A DNA stretch of 64,000 bases from CAXXOK01 sp963675655 (GCA_963675655.1 OY776489.1:2232001-2296000); one strand, 5' to 3'; shown: positions 16,927 to 25,911, counted from the stretch's first letter. Notes: a model not told the origin generated them from the letters alone. Program-made: numbers and translations.

Positions 16927-18015
16927 TTAATCCAGGTAGTCCTTCAGCTTTTTACTGCGGCTGGGATGGCGAAGCTTACGCAGTGCCTTGGCTTCGATTT
17001 GGCGAATGCGCTCGCGTGTTACTTTAAACACGCGCCCTACCTCTTCCAGCGTCCGCTGATGGCCGTCGTCCAGCCCGAAGCGTAGACGCAATACCTTTTC
17101 TTCGCGGGGTGTGAGGGTGTCCAGCACATCCAGCAACTGCTCCTTCATCAGGGTGAAGCTGGCGGCTTCCGCAGGCGCAGGTGCATCTTCATCTGGAATA
17201 AAGTCGCCCAGATGGCTATCCTCTTCCTCGCCGATCGGCGTTTCCAGCGATACGGGTTCCTGCGCGATCTTAATAATCTCGCGCACTTTGTTTTCGCTGA
17301 TGTTCATCACCCGGGCGATTTCATCCGGGGTGGGTTCGCGGCCGTATTCCTGCAAGAGCTGACGGGAAACGCGAATCAGCTTATTAATGGTTTCCACCAT
17401 ATGCACAGGAATGCGGATGGTGCGTGCCTGGTCGGCAATGGCGCGGGTAATTGCCTGCCGGATCCACCACGTAGCATAGGTGGAGAACTTATAGCCCTTG
17501 CGATAATCGAATTTATCGACAGCCTTAATCAAGCCCAGATTGCCTTCCTGAATCAAATCCAGAAACAGCATGCCGCGGCCGACATAACGCTTTGCGATGG
17601 AAACGACAAGGCGCAGGTTAGCCTCGGTCAGCTTCTGCTTGGCGCTCTCGTCGCCCTCTTCCATCCGTTTGGCGATTTCGATTTCTTCTTCGGCGGTCAG
17701 CAGCGGCACCTTGCCGATTTCCTTAAGATACATCCGTACCGGATCGTCAATGCTGACGCCGTCAGGGACGCTGAGATCAATCTTCTCCGGCTCGACCAAC
17801 TCGTCAGCGGGAATGGGCTCAAACTCGCCTACGACATCCACGCCCATATTTTCGAGCGTTTCATAAATTTTGTTGATCTGGTCGGCGTCAATTTCCAACT
17901 CCATCGCCTGGGTGGCGACTTCGTCACGCGTAATTTTCCCTTTGGTTTTAGCGTCCTCGTATAATTCGTTGAGTTTCAACTTAATCGCTTCTGGCGAATT
18001 GTTGCTCAACTTCAT
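16927..18015 (-). CDS. rpoD: Primary sigma factor SigA/RpoD
   Basis: I start at ATG 18015, where GAAGGAG precedes MKLSNN; an upstream Met at 18039 lacks a site. The 362-residue protein has region 1.1 (residues 1-75) and region 1.2 (DDPVRMYLKEIGKVPLLTAEEEI). Region 2 carries NLRLVVSIAKRYVGRGMLFL and KFSTYATWWIRQAITRAI. Region 3 and region 4 follow, the latter with a helix-turn-helix (TLEEVGRVFKVTRERIRQIE) and a basic end. It directs RNA polymerase to housekeeping promoters. The order dgt-dnaG-rpoD is a typical Gram-positive macromolecular synthesis arrangement. Confidence 0.97.
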   Translation of the reverse strand: MKLSNNSPEAIKLKLNELYEDAKTKGKITRDEVATQAMELEIDADQINKIYETLENMGVDVVGEFEPIPADELVEPEKIDLSVPDGVSIDDPVRMYLKEIGKVPLLTAEEEIEIAKRMEEGDESAKQKLTEANLRLVVSIAKRYVGRGMLFLDLIQEGNLGLIKAVDKFDYRKGYKFSTYATWWIRQAITRAIADQARTIRIPVHMVETINKLIRVSRQLLQEYGREPTPDEIARVMNISENKVREIIKIAQEPVSLETPIGEEEDSHLGDFIPDEDAPAPAEAASFTLMKEQLLDVLDTLTPREEKVLRLRFGLDDGHQRTLEEVGRVFKVTRERIRQIEAKALRKLRHPSRSKKLKDYLD

Positions 18016-18066
18016 CACTCCTTCATGTGAAAAGGCCAAATCGTTGCTGGCAAATCGGGGAGACGA

Positions 18067-18085
18067 AAACGGCTTACAGCCGTTT
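18067..18085 (-). terminator. Short hairpin between dnaG and rpoD
   Basis: AAACGGCT-3 nt-AGCCGTTT is a perfect 8-bp stem, followed leftward by TTCGTC. It lies in the 155-base gap between dnaG and rpoD and may attenuate readthrough or shape the message. Confidence 0.4.
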
Positions 18086-18170
18086 AAAGGGCGGAAGCCC
18101 GCCTATGGGGTTTATCCCAAAAAGATGAAAAGCGAAACCACTTTTCTACTTGGGGTGGGATACCTGTGCG

Positions 18171-19901
18171 TTATTCCAGGTTCTGCAGTTGCCCAAGCAC
18201 CCGCATCGCGCGTTCCGTTTGTATAGAACGTTCGCTATCTGGTAAATTCGGCAAACTGCGCTGAATATCCTCTAATTCCGCTTCCAGTCGTGTACGGCGC
18301 ATCCGCCGGAGGCAATCCTGCGCCATACGCATCAAATGTTCGTCGTCTTCATCGGTCTGAATGCTCAGGATCGCGCCTACGGCGGCGCGGCCCATATCAT
18401 CTGGTTGACTTTCCATCAGGGAAGCCGCGCTATCGCCCGATAACAGCGCTTCGCAGATGGTACGCAGCCGGGAATCGACAAATTCGTCGGCGGATACGGC
18501 GCCGTCGGGGAGGCGGCCGGTAGCCAATACCGCGAGCAGCGTGCAGGCGGTCATGTCCACCTGCTTCGCTTCCTGTGCCTTTTGTCGGAACCCTTCGCGC
18601 TTTGGGGCGTAAGTGCGTTGCTTTTTGGGGGTTACGCCGATCTGTTCCAATAATACTTCCCGGGTGAAGCCGGTATCCAGCGCGAGCTGTTTTAAATGAT
18701 TTTCCAGCGCGACGGGCTGGGTAACCTTACGCAGCAGGGTCGCGCATGCCATGGCATACTCTGTGCGGCCTTCCTCGCTGGAAAGATCAAAGCGCTCTTT
18801 TTCGCGCCGCATACGGTAGGTAACCCCGGAAATGGGCTTCAGTGCCGCAAAGGCGGCTTCGCCCTCTTTGCGGATATACTCGTCCGGGTCCAGACCGCCG
18901 GGAAAATCTAGCACCCGCGCGGGCACATTTTCCTGCTCAAGCACATCCAGCCCGCGCAGAATCGCGTGCTGTCCGGCACTGTCTCCATCGTATGCCAGCC
19001 ATACTTCCGGCGCAAAACGTGTAAGCAGCCGTGCCTGTTCCGGCGTAAGCGCTGTACCCAGTGTTGCGGCTACGCCTTCTACGCCAAACTGCGAAAGCGC
19101 CACCACATCCATGTATCCTTCCACCAAAATAACCCGTTTCAGGTTGCGCGATTTGCGCAGTAAATTGGCGGCAAAGACGTTGTAGCGCTTGTTAAAGGCT
19201 ACCGTATCGGCAGTGTTGAGGTATTTGGGCTGCTCATCGCCCATGGCGCGCCCCCCAAACCCCAGCACATGGCCGTAGGAATCAATAATAGGGAAGATAA
19301 CGCGTCTGCGGAACATATCAAACAGGCGGTTATCGCGCTTGCGTGCCAGACCGGCGGCAACCAGTTCTTCTTGGGTAAAGCCCTGTTTCAGCAATTCCTG
19401 TGTAATACCGCCGCCAGGCGCGGCCCCAATGCCGAAGCGGCGGATGACCGCGTCGCTTAAGCCACGCTTTTGCACATAACGCAGCGCCTCGGCGCCCTGG
19501 GGTTCCCACAGGATTTGATGGTAGCGCCTTGCGGCCTCCTGATTCAGCAGATAGATGCGCTCTTTCAGGGATCGCCTGCGCTCGTACTCCGGGTCGTTTT
19601 GCATCTCTGGCAGGGGCATGTGGTACTGCTCTGCCAGGTGTTTAACAGCCTCTGTATAATCCAGCCGTTCAATATCCATGACAAACTGGATCACGCTGCC
19701 GCCCGCCTTACAACCGAAGCAGTAATATACCTGCTTTTGGCTGTCCACGTTAAAGGAGGGCGTCTTTTCGTTGTGAAACGGGCACAGACCTAAGTATCTA
19801 TGCCCGTTCTTCTTCAGCGGTACATACGAGGAAATGACTTGCACGATGTCTGCGCGCACGCGCAGTTCGTCCAGCCATGCGGGGGGGAACCTTCCTGCCA
19901 T
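18171..19901 (-). CDS. dnaG: DNA primase
   Basis: The 576-residue protein makes RNA primers for replication. The N-terminal CHC2 zinc finger uses Cys40, His43, Cys61 and Cys64 (CPFH...CFGC). The catalytic core follows, with the toprim motifs VEGYMDVVAL and AYDGDSAGQHA. The C-terminal part, from about residue 430, is the short helicase-binding domain and is divergent, as usual. It is followed by rpoD and preceded by dgt, so it probably belongs to one leftward transcript. Reverse-strand GAAAGGAGC precedes the ATG. Confidence 0.97.
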   Translation of the reverse strand: MAGRFPPAWLDELRVRADIVQVISSYVPLKKNGHRYLGLCPFHNEKTPSFNVDSQKQVYYCFGCKAGGSVIQFVMDIERLDYTEAVKHLAEQYHMPLPEMQNDPEYERRRSLKERIYLLNQEAARRYHQILWEPQGAEALRYVQKRGLSDAVIRRFGIGAAPGGGITQELLKQGFTQEELVAAGLARKRDNRLFDMFRRRVIFPIIDSYGHVLGFGGRAMGDEQPKYLNTADTVAFNKRYNVFAANLLRKSRNLKRVILVEGYMDVVALSQFGVEGVAATLGTALTPEQARLLTRFAPEVWLAYDGDSAGQHAILRGLDVLEQENVPARVLDFPGGLDPDEYIRKEGEAAFAALKPISGVTYRMRREKERFDLSSEEGRTEYAMACATLLRKVTQPVALENHLKQLALDTGFTREVLLEQIGVTPKKQRTYAPKREGFRQKAQEAKQVDMTACTLLAVLATGRLPDGAVSADEFVDSRLRTICEALLSGDSAASLMESQPDDMGRAAVGAILSIQTDEDDEHLMRMAQDCLRRMRRTRLEAELEDIQRSLPNLPDSERSIQTERAMRVLGQLQNLE

Positions 19902-20006
19902 GCTCCTTTCACCTTCTATTCAGATTCGCCGCAGGCGTTTGCTTTCCTGCAACGGGCGAAAACATTTTCTGTCAACGCAGCAGGAGATGGATCATTGTAA
20001 CACACT

Positions 20007-21011
20007 TTATCGAACGGCAAAATCGCGGGGAACGAAAAGCGCGGTAAACTCGTTTGTCGCGAAGCGGTCGGTCATACCGGCCAGAAAATCGCACACGCCG
20101 CGCTCTACGCCGTCCTGATAAATAATCTGCACATATTCTGGGGGCATCATGGTCGGGTTTTCGGTATAGTAACGGTATAGAGAGGAAAGCACAAAATCGC
20201 AGCGGGTCTCCTCTTTGGCGCGCCAGCTGTCGTTATACACGTTCTGGAACAGAAACGCGCGCAGCTCGTCGCTGGCCTGGGATATGTCATCGCTCATGCG
20301 TACGTAGGGTTTACCCGTGCTGGTATGGACAATATCGGTAATCATGGTGTTGATACGCTTACTGTGGCTGTCGCCAAGCACTGTAAGGCACCGGTTTGGC
20401 AGCTCGAAAGCCTTGAGCACCCCGCCACGAATGGCGTCGTCAATATCGTGGTTGATATAGGCGATACGGTCGGCGCGGCGTACGCACCAGCCTTCCAGCG
20501 TCGCGGGTTCGTCCTCGCCGCTGTGGTTGCGAATGCCGTCCCGTACTTCCCAGGTCAGGTTGAGGCCCTCGCCATCCTTTTCCAATAGATCGACCATGCG
20601 CAGACTTTGCACATTGTGTTTGAAGCCATCCGGCATCAGCCGGTTCAGCGTCTTTTCCCCGATATGGCCAAACGGGGTATGCCCCAAATCGTGCCCAAGC
20701 GCGATGGCTTCGGTCAAATCCTCGTTCAGGTGCAGGGCACGGGCCAGCGTGCGCGCAACCTGCGCCACTTCCAGTGTATGCGTCAGCCGCGTACGGTAAT
20801 GATCGCCCTTGGGTGCCAGAAAGACCTGCGTTTTAAACTTTAACCGCCGAAAGCTCTTACAATGGATTATACGGTCACGATCCCGCTGAAAATCTGTACG
20901 CAGTTCACCAAGCGGAAGGGGCTTTTCCCGCCCACGCGTATTGGTGCTGAGAACAGCGTACTCGGAAAACCAGTGTTTTTCGTGATCCTCCCATTGCTCG
21001 CGTATGGTCAT
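20007..21011 (-). CDS. dgt: dGTP triphosphohydrolase-like HD protein
   Basis: The 334-residue protein has the HD metal-binding set: TRLTHTLEVAQVARTLAR, then LGHDLGHTPFGHIGE, then a distal Asp in AYINHDIDDA. The N-terminal GREKPLPLGELRTDFQRDRDRI segment marks it as the Dgt-like (type 2) family. Such enzymes remove triphosphate from dNTPs and adjust precursor pools. The conserved position just upstream of dnaG in Gram-positive bacteria supports the call. The start ATG at 21011 has AAAGGAGG upstream. The stop is about 105 bases before dnaG. Confidence 0.93.
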   Translation of the reverse strand: MTIREQWEDHEKHWFSEYAVLSTNTRGREKPLPLGELRTDFQRDRDRIIHCKSFRRLKFKTQVFLAPKGDHYRTRLTHTLEVAQVARTLARALHLNEDLTEAIALGHDLGHTPFGHIGEKTLNRLMPDGFKHNVQSLRMVDLLEKDGEGLNLTWEVRDGIRNHSGEDEPATLEGWCVRRADRIAYINHDIDDAIRGGVLKAFELPNRCLTVLGDSHSKRINTMITDIVHTSTGKPYVRMSDDISQASDELRAFLFQNVYNDSWRAKEETRCDFVLSSLYRYYTENPTMMPPEYVQIIYQDGVERGVCDFLAGMTDRFATNEFTALFVPRDFAVR

Positions 21012-21126
21012 GTGGCTTCCTCCTTTGGTCGCTTTACAATATTCCTTGCCGGAGGGTGATTCTCCTGTTTTCCAAGTGTTGGTTTATAAAGTTTCGCGGC
21101 GGAGCAGACGCGGCACAGCATACAAT

Positions 21127-21155
21127 AAAAGCATCCGTACTGAGAACGGATGCTT
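21127..21155 (-). terminator. Rho-independent terminator of the VanZ-RDD gene
   Basis: Read leftward, AGCATCCGT, a 7-base loop and ACGGATGCT are followed by TTTATTG. It lies about 30 bases beyond the stop codon at 21185. Confidence 0.75.
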
Positions 21156-21184
21156 CTATCACGTTGCATAGGAAAAAACCTGCA

Positions 21185-22432
21185 TTATACAGGCTTATGC
21201 TGAATCGAAGAAATGGGTACCGAAGGCAGGCTGTCCATAGAAATCAGCTCTTCGCAGGAAGCTTCATCGGGAACCAAAGCCACGATGGTACTAACGTTGC
21301 GGGTTTTGCTCAGCGCGCCGTGCGGCAACTGGCTGCTGCGGTTGAGTACACCCAGAATAACAATAATCACGCAAGCCAGATAGACAAGCATCAACACCGC
21401 GCATAACGCCAGCAAAAACCACTGTACCGTATCGCTTTCCAATGCGTTGACAAACAGGAGCAAAGCAATCAGAGGCAGCGGCAAAAAACCAAAATAGAAT
21501 AGGGAATAGCGCACGGCGCACTGCCATAGCTTCGGTCGGGAGCCATCCCGTATATCGACAAGGCGGATGTGCGTGAGCCGCTTACCAATGGTGAGCCCCT
21601 TTTGCAACCACTCAAAAACAATAAAGTAAACCAATACCAACGCGATATAAAGACCGCCTAGCGTGGCTAGCAGCCCCGTAAATGTGGATGCAAAGAGCAT
21701 GTTCTGTAACGGCTTCACCGTAAACAGCAAGAGCAGCTGTACCAAACCGAGAAGCAGCCAATCTGTAACGGCGGCTGTTATGCGCCGCGTAACGCTTACA
21801 TGGGTGCCCCGCCGGTAGGCGATCTCATCAATTCTTTTACGGGAGGGCAAAATGCGCATTAACGGCCCGGCGACCCAGTAGCCAATTAATCCGCCCAGTG
21901 TGTTGGTAATCAGGTCGTCGGTTTCACACAGGCGGTAGGGTCGCGGATATATGCCAAACAGCGCGCTGAGCTGTGTAAGCTCGAAAACAAGGCTGACGCC
22001 TAGAGAGATAAGCACTGTTTTGGGCAGGGAAAAGCCAAAATAGTAACGCAGGTAGATGCCCAGCGGAATGGTCATGACGATGTTGGCAAGGATTACGAAT
22101 AAGTCCCGATTCACCACAAGCCTGCGCCAGGTAGATGTATCCGACAGCACGAAACCAGAATCGCGAATCCAGACGATAAAATCCTGAAACGGCGTCAGTT
22201 GCAAATACGGCGTTGTGAGGGTGGCGACCAGCTCGCGGCTGGGCAGCGGCAGCATGGTGAGAAAATATGCACACATCATATAGAGAATAAAGGAATATAA
22301 AATCACAGTGCGAAGGAGCATAACCGCTCCATATCTGCGGTACTGGAATAGAAGATACGGCAAGGTAATCAGTACCGCCACGAAAGGGAATGTCCAAGCG
22401 GCGGATAAGATGGCCGTAACATAACTGTGCAA
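21185..22432 (-). CDS. VanZ-like / RDD-family membrane protein
   Basis: The best start is TTG at 22432, because GGAGGAGG lies 7 bases upstream; the longest frame from 22597 has no site and runs into the pst promoter region. The product of about 415 residues joins two membrane modules. The N-terminal half is VanZ-like: several TM helices, LVFELTQLSAL...ETDDLITNTLGGLIGY. The C-terminal half is an RDD domain (TRRITAAVTDWLLLGLVQ, TIGKRLTHIRLVD) with three or more helices. VanZ proteins are linked to glycopeptide tolerance in some hosts; RDD proteins are of varied, often unknown transport roles. No function is assigned for the pair. It is divergent from pst. Confidence 0.82.
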   Translation of the reverse strand: MHSYVTAILSAAWTFPFVAVLITLPYLLFQYRRYGAVMLLRTVILYSFILYMMCAYFLTMLPLPSRELVATLTTPYLQLTPFQDFIVWIRDSGFVLSDTSTWRRLVVNRDLFVILANIVMTIPLGIYLRYYFGFSLPKTVLISLGVSLVFELTQLSALFGIYPRPYRLCETDDLITNTLGGLIGYWVAGPLMRILPSRKRIDEIAYRRGTHVSVTRRITAAVTDWLLLGLVQLLLLFTVKPLQNMLFASTFTGLLATLGGLYIALVLVYFIVFEWLQKGLTIGKRLTHIRLVDIRDGSRPKLWQCAVRYSLFYFGFLPLPLIALLLFVNALESDTVQWFLLALCAVLMLVYLACVIIVILGVLNRSSQLPHGALSKTRNVSTIVALVPDEASCEELISMDSLPSVPISSIQHKPV

Positions 22433-22702
22433 GGTGGCGCCTCCTCCAAATGGTTGTGAACGAATCATACCAAGGGACAAGCCGGTTGTAAAGTAAAAAC
22501 AGTCTATGTGACAGAAATGTACGGTGGATGACGCAACGGTGTAAGGTTTGCGAAGATGCACGAGTATAAACGGTATGGAAAGGGAGAATACAGCCATACA
22601 GGCATGAAATGTAAAGCCATGATAAAAAAATAAAAGCGGAAAAGGCGGAAAACCTGCAACATTTGGTGGTTGACAGTGACATTTGTGCCGAACGGAGCAG
22701 AC

Positions 22703-22730
22703 TTTACACGATCTTTACATACGTATTACA
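22703..22730 (+). promoter_or_regulatory. PhoP box of the pst operon
   Basis: Three direct hexamers, TTTACA (22703), TTTACA (22714) and ATTACA (22725), recur with an exact 11-base period. This matches the TT(A/T/C)ACA repeats bound by PhoP dimers in Gram-positive bacteria. A TAGTAT box at 22762-22767 lies at a suitable distance downstream. Phosphate-starvation induction of pstS is the natural reading. Confidence 0.82.
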
Positions 22731-22805
22731 GAAACCTGATAGCAAAAAAAATGAAATCGTGTAGTATGGTATTGAACCAAGAATTAAAGGGAGGAAACAA
22801 GAAAC

Positions 22806-23672
22806 ATGAAGAAATCAATCGCTTTGCTACTGAGCATCGTAACGTGCGTTACCTTACTCGCCATGGGCACCCCCGCTGTTGCTGAATCCATCACCGGCAC
22901 CGTGACCGCCGCCGGCTCGTCCGCGCTGCTGCCGCTGGCTGCCGCTGCCTCTGAAGTTTTTATGGATGCTAACCCCGATTGCTCCGTTATCGTAAACGGC
23001 GGCGGTTCCGGCCAGGGCCTGCAGCAGGTTGCGGACGGCGCTGTGGACATTGGTAACTCCGACGTGTTCGCCGAGCAGAAGCTGGATGCTGCTGTTGCCG
23101 CTACGCTGGTTGACCACAAAGTTTGCACCATCGCCATGGCTGCGGTTGTGAACACTGAACTGGGCGTGACCGACCTGACCACCGAGCAGCTTATCTCCAT
23201 CTTCACTGCCGAAGTGACCAACTGGAGCGAAGTTGGCGGCCCCGATATGGACATTCTGCTGGTAACCCGTCCTTCTTCTTCCGGTACCCGTGCCCTGTTT
23301 AAGACCTGGGCGCTCAACGATACCGAAGAAGCTTCCAACCAGTCGCTGGAAACCGACGACTCCGGCACGCTGCTGGAAACCGTTAAGAACAACCCCGGCG
23401 CCATCGGTTATGTGGCTCTGTCCTACCTGGTAAACAACGCAGAAGTACAGGCTGTTGCCATCAACGGTGTGGAGCCGACGCTTGAGAATATGTACAACGG
23501 CACCTACCTGGTATGGGGCTACGAGCACATGTACACCAACGGCGATGGCAACGATGCCACGCAGGCCTTCATCAACTTCATGATGAGCGATGAGTTTGCC
23601 CCGAACATCGAAGCGATGGGCTACGGCGCTTCCTCCAAGCTGAGCGCTGAAGCGATTGCCACGCACGAATAA
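22806..23672 (+). CDS. pstS: Phosphate ABC transporter substrate-binding protein
   Basis: The 288-residue protein begins with a signal peptide (MKKSIALLLSIVTCVTLLAM, cleavage after AVA at about 26). A type II periplasmic-binding fold follows, with phosphate-contacting segments AGSSALLPL, GGGSGQGLQQV, IGNSDVF and RPSSSGTR, all PstS hallmarks. A lipobox is not obvious: Cys14 sits inside the hydrophobic core, so attachment to the cell surface is uncertain. It lies under a PhoP box and is followed by a perfect hairpin and pstC. Codon use is notably more GCC/CTG/AAC-rich than its neighbours, fitting high expression. Confidence 0.95.
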   Translation: MKKSIALLLSIVTCVTLLAMGTPAVAESITGTVTAAGSSALLPLAAAASEVFMDANPDCSVIVNGGGSGQGLQQVADGAVDIGNSDVFAEQKLDAAVAATLVDHKVCTIAMAAVVNTELGVTDLTTEQLISIFTAEVTNWSEVGGPDMDILLVTRPSSSGTRALFKTWALNDTEEASNQSLETDDSGTLLETVKNNPGAIGYVALSYLVNNAEVQAVAINGVEPTLENMYNGTYLVWGYEHMYTNGDGNDATQAFINFMMSDEFAPNIEAMGYGASSKLSAEAIATHE

Positions 23673-23710
23673 AATCGGGTGACATGCGTAACCTGGCAAC
23701 AGGTGAATAA

Positions 23711-23748
23711 AGGTACCAGGCAGGCATCACTATGCCTGCCTGGTACCT
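23711..23748 (+). promoter_or_regulatory. 17-bp perfect intercistronic hairpin between pstS and pstC
   Basis: AGGTACCAGGCAGGCAT is followed by a 4-base loop and its exact complement. There is no T-run after it, so it is more likely a 3'-end stabiliser or processing site, or a leaky terminator, that lets pstS outnumber the permease genes. Confidence 0.7.
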
Positions 23749-23771
23749 GCGTACCGAAAGAAGGCGTTGAT

Positions 23772-24725
23772 TTGGTATTGAATGAGACAATAACGATCCC
23801 TGCAAAAAAACGGAGCAATTCCGTCCGTCTTCTGAAAAACGAGCGGCGGGGACGCGCATTGGTTACAGCAAGCGGCTATTTTATTATTCTGCTTACGTTG
23901 TCCATCGGCGCATTTTTGGTTATGAAAGGCACAGGAACCTTTACCAAGTATAATCACTCGATTTTCGAGTTTCTCTTTTCAGCGGAGTGGTCGCCCTCGG
24001 ACAGCGCCAGCGTTGGCGGCGGGCAAGTGGGCGCTGCGATATATATTGTTGGCTCGCTGCTTACCTGCGGCCTTGCACTGCTATTCGTTACACCTTTCAG
24101 CGTTGGCGCCGCCGTGTTTATGACGGAGATTTCCCCGAATGCCGGGTCGAAACTACTGCAGCCTGCAGTGGAAATTTTCGTCGGGATTCCATCGGTTGTA
24201 TACGGCTGGACGGGCCTGACAATCCTGGTACCGTTTATCCGGGATACGTTCCATGCCAGAATGGGCGGGTACTCGGTGCTGGCAGCCAGTATTGTACTGG
24301 CAGTGATGATGTTTCCCACCATTACCACAGTGGCTGCGGACGCGATACGCAGTGTATCCCAGGAATACCGCGATGCAGCATACGGCTTAGGCTCAACCCG
24401 CTGGCAGGTGATATATCGCGTGGTGATTCCCGCGGCCAGTTCCGGTATTTTCACGGGCATCATTTTGGGTTTGGCGCGTGCGTTTGGCGAGGCGCTTGCA
24501 GTAGCGATGGTAATTGGTAAGACCCGCGCTTTTCCGGCAAACCTTCTATCGCCAACCAATAACCTGACGGCTGCCATTGCGGCGGATATGGGTAACTCCG
24601 CTAACGGAGGCGAGCATAATCTGGCGTTGTGGACTATGGCACTGCTGTTGTTCCTCATCTCCATGATCTTCATTCTCCTGATTCACATTATAGCCAGAAA
24701 GGGGAAAAGAAGCAGTGAAGCCTAA
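23772..24725 (+). CDS. pstC: Phosphate ABC transporter permease PstC
   Basis: The longest frame begins at 23679, inside the pstS-pstC hairpin region. A better start is TTG at 23772, with AGAAGG about 7 bases upstream, giving about 317 residues. Six TM segments are visible. The binding-protein-dependent permease (EAA) loop reads YRDAAYGLGSTRWQVIYRVVIPAASSGIF...LGLARAFGEALAVAMVIG, and the PstC-type segment IFVGIPSVVYGW is present. It forms the channel with PstA. It overlaps pstA by 11 bases. The start codon is an inference from the site only. Confidence 0.92.
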   Translation: MVLNETITIPAKKRSNSVRLLKNERRGRALVTASGYFIILLTLSIGAFLVMKGTGTFTKYNHSIFEFLFSAEWSPSDSASVGGGQVGAAIYIVGSLLTCGLALLFVTPFSVGAAVFMTEISPNAGSKLLQPAVEIFVGIPSVVYGWTGLTILVPFIRDTFHARMGGYSVLAASIVLAVMMFPTITTVAADAIRSVSQEYRDAAYGLGSTRWQVIYRVVIPAASSGIFTGIILGLARAFGEALAVAMVIGKTRAFPANLLSPTNNLTAAIAADMGNSANGGEHNLALWTMALLLFLISMIFILLIHIIARKGKRSSEA

Positions 24726-25611
24726 TTCCATGAAAAAACGTGCAGCCAGAGCAAACCGCGTTGATACGGCTATGACGGGTGTATTTTACTCGGTAGGTGG
24801 ATTTTTCCTGTTGCTGTTGCTGGTGTTTGCCGGATATATCATCATCAAGGGTGTAATGGATTTTTATCCGGAGCTGCTGCAGTTCAATCGCCGTGGCATC
24901 GGCAATCAGTTCTTTAATACGATCTATCTGGTGTTTCTTTCGCTGGTGATCAGTGTGCCGATTGGGATTGCCGCTGGCATTTATATGGCGGAATATGCAC
25001 CGGATAATAAAGTGACCGCCTTTATCCGAGTCAGCATCGAATCCCTTTCGTCGCTGCCTTCCATCGTGGTTGGTTTGTTTGGCTATCTGGTGTTCATCCT
25101 GATGACGGGAGCAAAATGGAACCTGATGGCAGGCGCGCTAGCGGTATCGATACTGAGCTTGCCGCTGATTACCACCACTACGGAGGATGCTCTGCGTTCA
25201 CTGCCGCGTGGGTACACCGAGGGCAGTGTTGCGCTGGGCGCTACACATTGGCGCACAATTACCAAGGTGCTGTTGCCGGCTTGTTTCCCGCGTATCATCA
25301 CCGGTGTAATTTTAGCGGCAGGCCGCGGCTTTGGTGAAGCGGCTGCGCTTTTGTACACGGCGGGGCAAAGCACGAACATCAACTGGTCCAACTGGAACAT
25401 CACATCGCCTACCTGTCCGCTCAATCCCTTCCGCCCTGGCGAAACGCTGGCGCTGCATATCTGGGTTATGCGTACAGAAGGCAGCCTGAATGTGAATTCT
25501 CAAGCGATTGCAAACTTCTCCGCCGCTGTGTTGGTGATTATGGTGCTCGGTTTCAGCTTGCTGGCGCGGGTGCTGACACGGCGCTATAAAAGAAAGATGG
25601 AAGGCGTCTAA
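24715..25611 (+). CDS. pstA: Phosphate ABC transporter permease PstA
   Basis: The frame opens with GTG at 24715, overlapping the pstC end; GAAAGGGG lies 12-17 bases before it. An alternative ATG is at 24730. The 298-residue protein has six TM segments and the permease loop LPRGYTEGSVALGATHWRTITKVLLPACFPRIITG...GRGFGEAAALLYTAG, typical of PstA. It pairs with PstC. In most genomes pstB (ATPase) and phoU follow; here the rightward run stops and the next gene is convergent pheT. Confidence 0.94.
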   Translation: MKPNSMKKRAARANRVDTAMTGVFYSVGGFFLLLLLVFAGYIIIKGVMDFYPELLQFNRRGIGNQFFNTIYLVFLSLVISVPIGIAAGIYMAEYAPDNKVTAFIRVSIESLSSLPSIVVGLFGYLVFILMTGAKWNLMAGALAVSILSLPLITTTTEDALRSLPRGYTEGSVALGATHWRTITKVLLPACFPRIITGVILAAGRGFGEAAALLYTAGQSTNINWSNWNITSPTCPLNPFRPGETLALHIWVMRTEGSLNVNSQAIANFSAAVLVIMVLGFSLLARVLTRRYKRKMEGV

Positions 25612-25800
25612 GCTGGCGCTGCTAGAGATTGCGAAAAACGCCTTCTTATACAACCTGCGCAACCAGAGAACGGCGGTGCTGTTTCTGTGGTTTTTCCTGC
25701 TGCATAGATGGTGCTTTGCCGTAGCAACGGTACAATAGCCATCCAGCTAGCAGGTGTATTCTATGGATATCCTCTTGGTTCATGTTTCTTGTTTTCAATT
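25612..25800 (+). other. Gene-free stretch after pstA with a possible gene remnant
   Basis: One frame just after the pstA stop reads through about 40 residues, including IAKNAFLYNLRNQR and a hydrophobic run. It has no start signal and ends at TAG near 25738, so it looks like the trimmed start of some membrane protein. It is not PstB. A TACAAT box near 25732 is the only other feature I see. Confidence 0.3.
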
Positions 25801-25807
25801 GTAATCA

Positions 25808-25840
25808 GGCTTCCATCTGGACAGGATGGAAGCCCTTTTA
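25808..25840 (+). terminator. Rho-independent terminator downstream of pstA
   Basis: GGCTTCCATC, a 7-base loop and GATGGAAGCC are followed by CTTTTAT. It is the first strong terminator after the pst genes. Confidence 0.85.
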
Positions 25841-25883
25841 TGTAAAATGGCGAGAATATTTTCTATATATAGATCGTATTTAT

Positions 25884-25911
25884 CGCTCATCAGCCCGACT
25901 GCTGATGAGCG
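25884..25911. repeat. 11-bp perfect inverted repeat
   Basis: CGCTCATCAGC and GCTGATGAGCG flank a 6-base loop. No T-run adjoins it on the + strand. It lies between the pst terminator and the pheT terminator. Confidence 0.5.

Noticed and set aside
17212..17964. A 250-residue frame antisense to rpoD
   Set aside because: Shadow of a highly conserved gene; no start signal.
22854..23699. A 281-residue reverse-strand open frame opposite pstS
   Set aside because: It mirrors the strongly biased codon use of pstS, lacks a ribosome binding site and has no recognisable motif.
25612..25738. A pstB gene fragment after pstA
   Set aside because: The frame has no Walker A or ABC signature and is hydrophobic.
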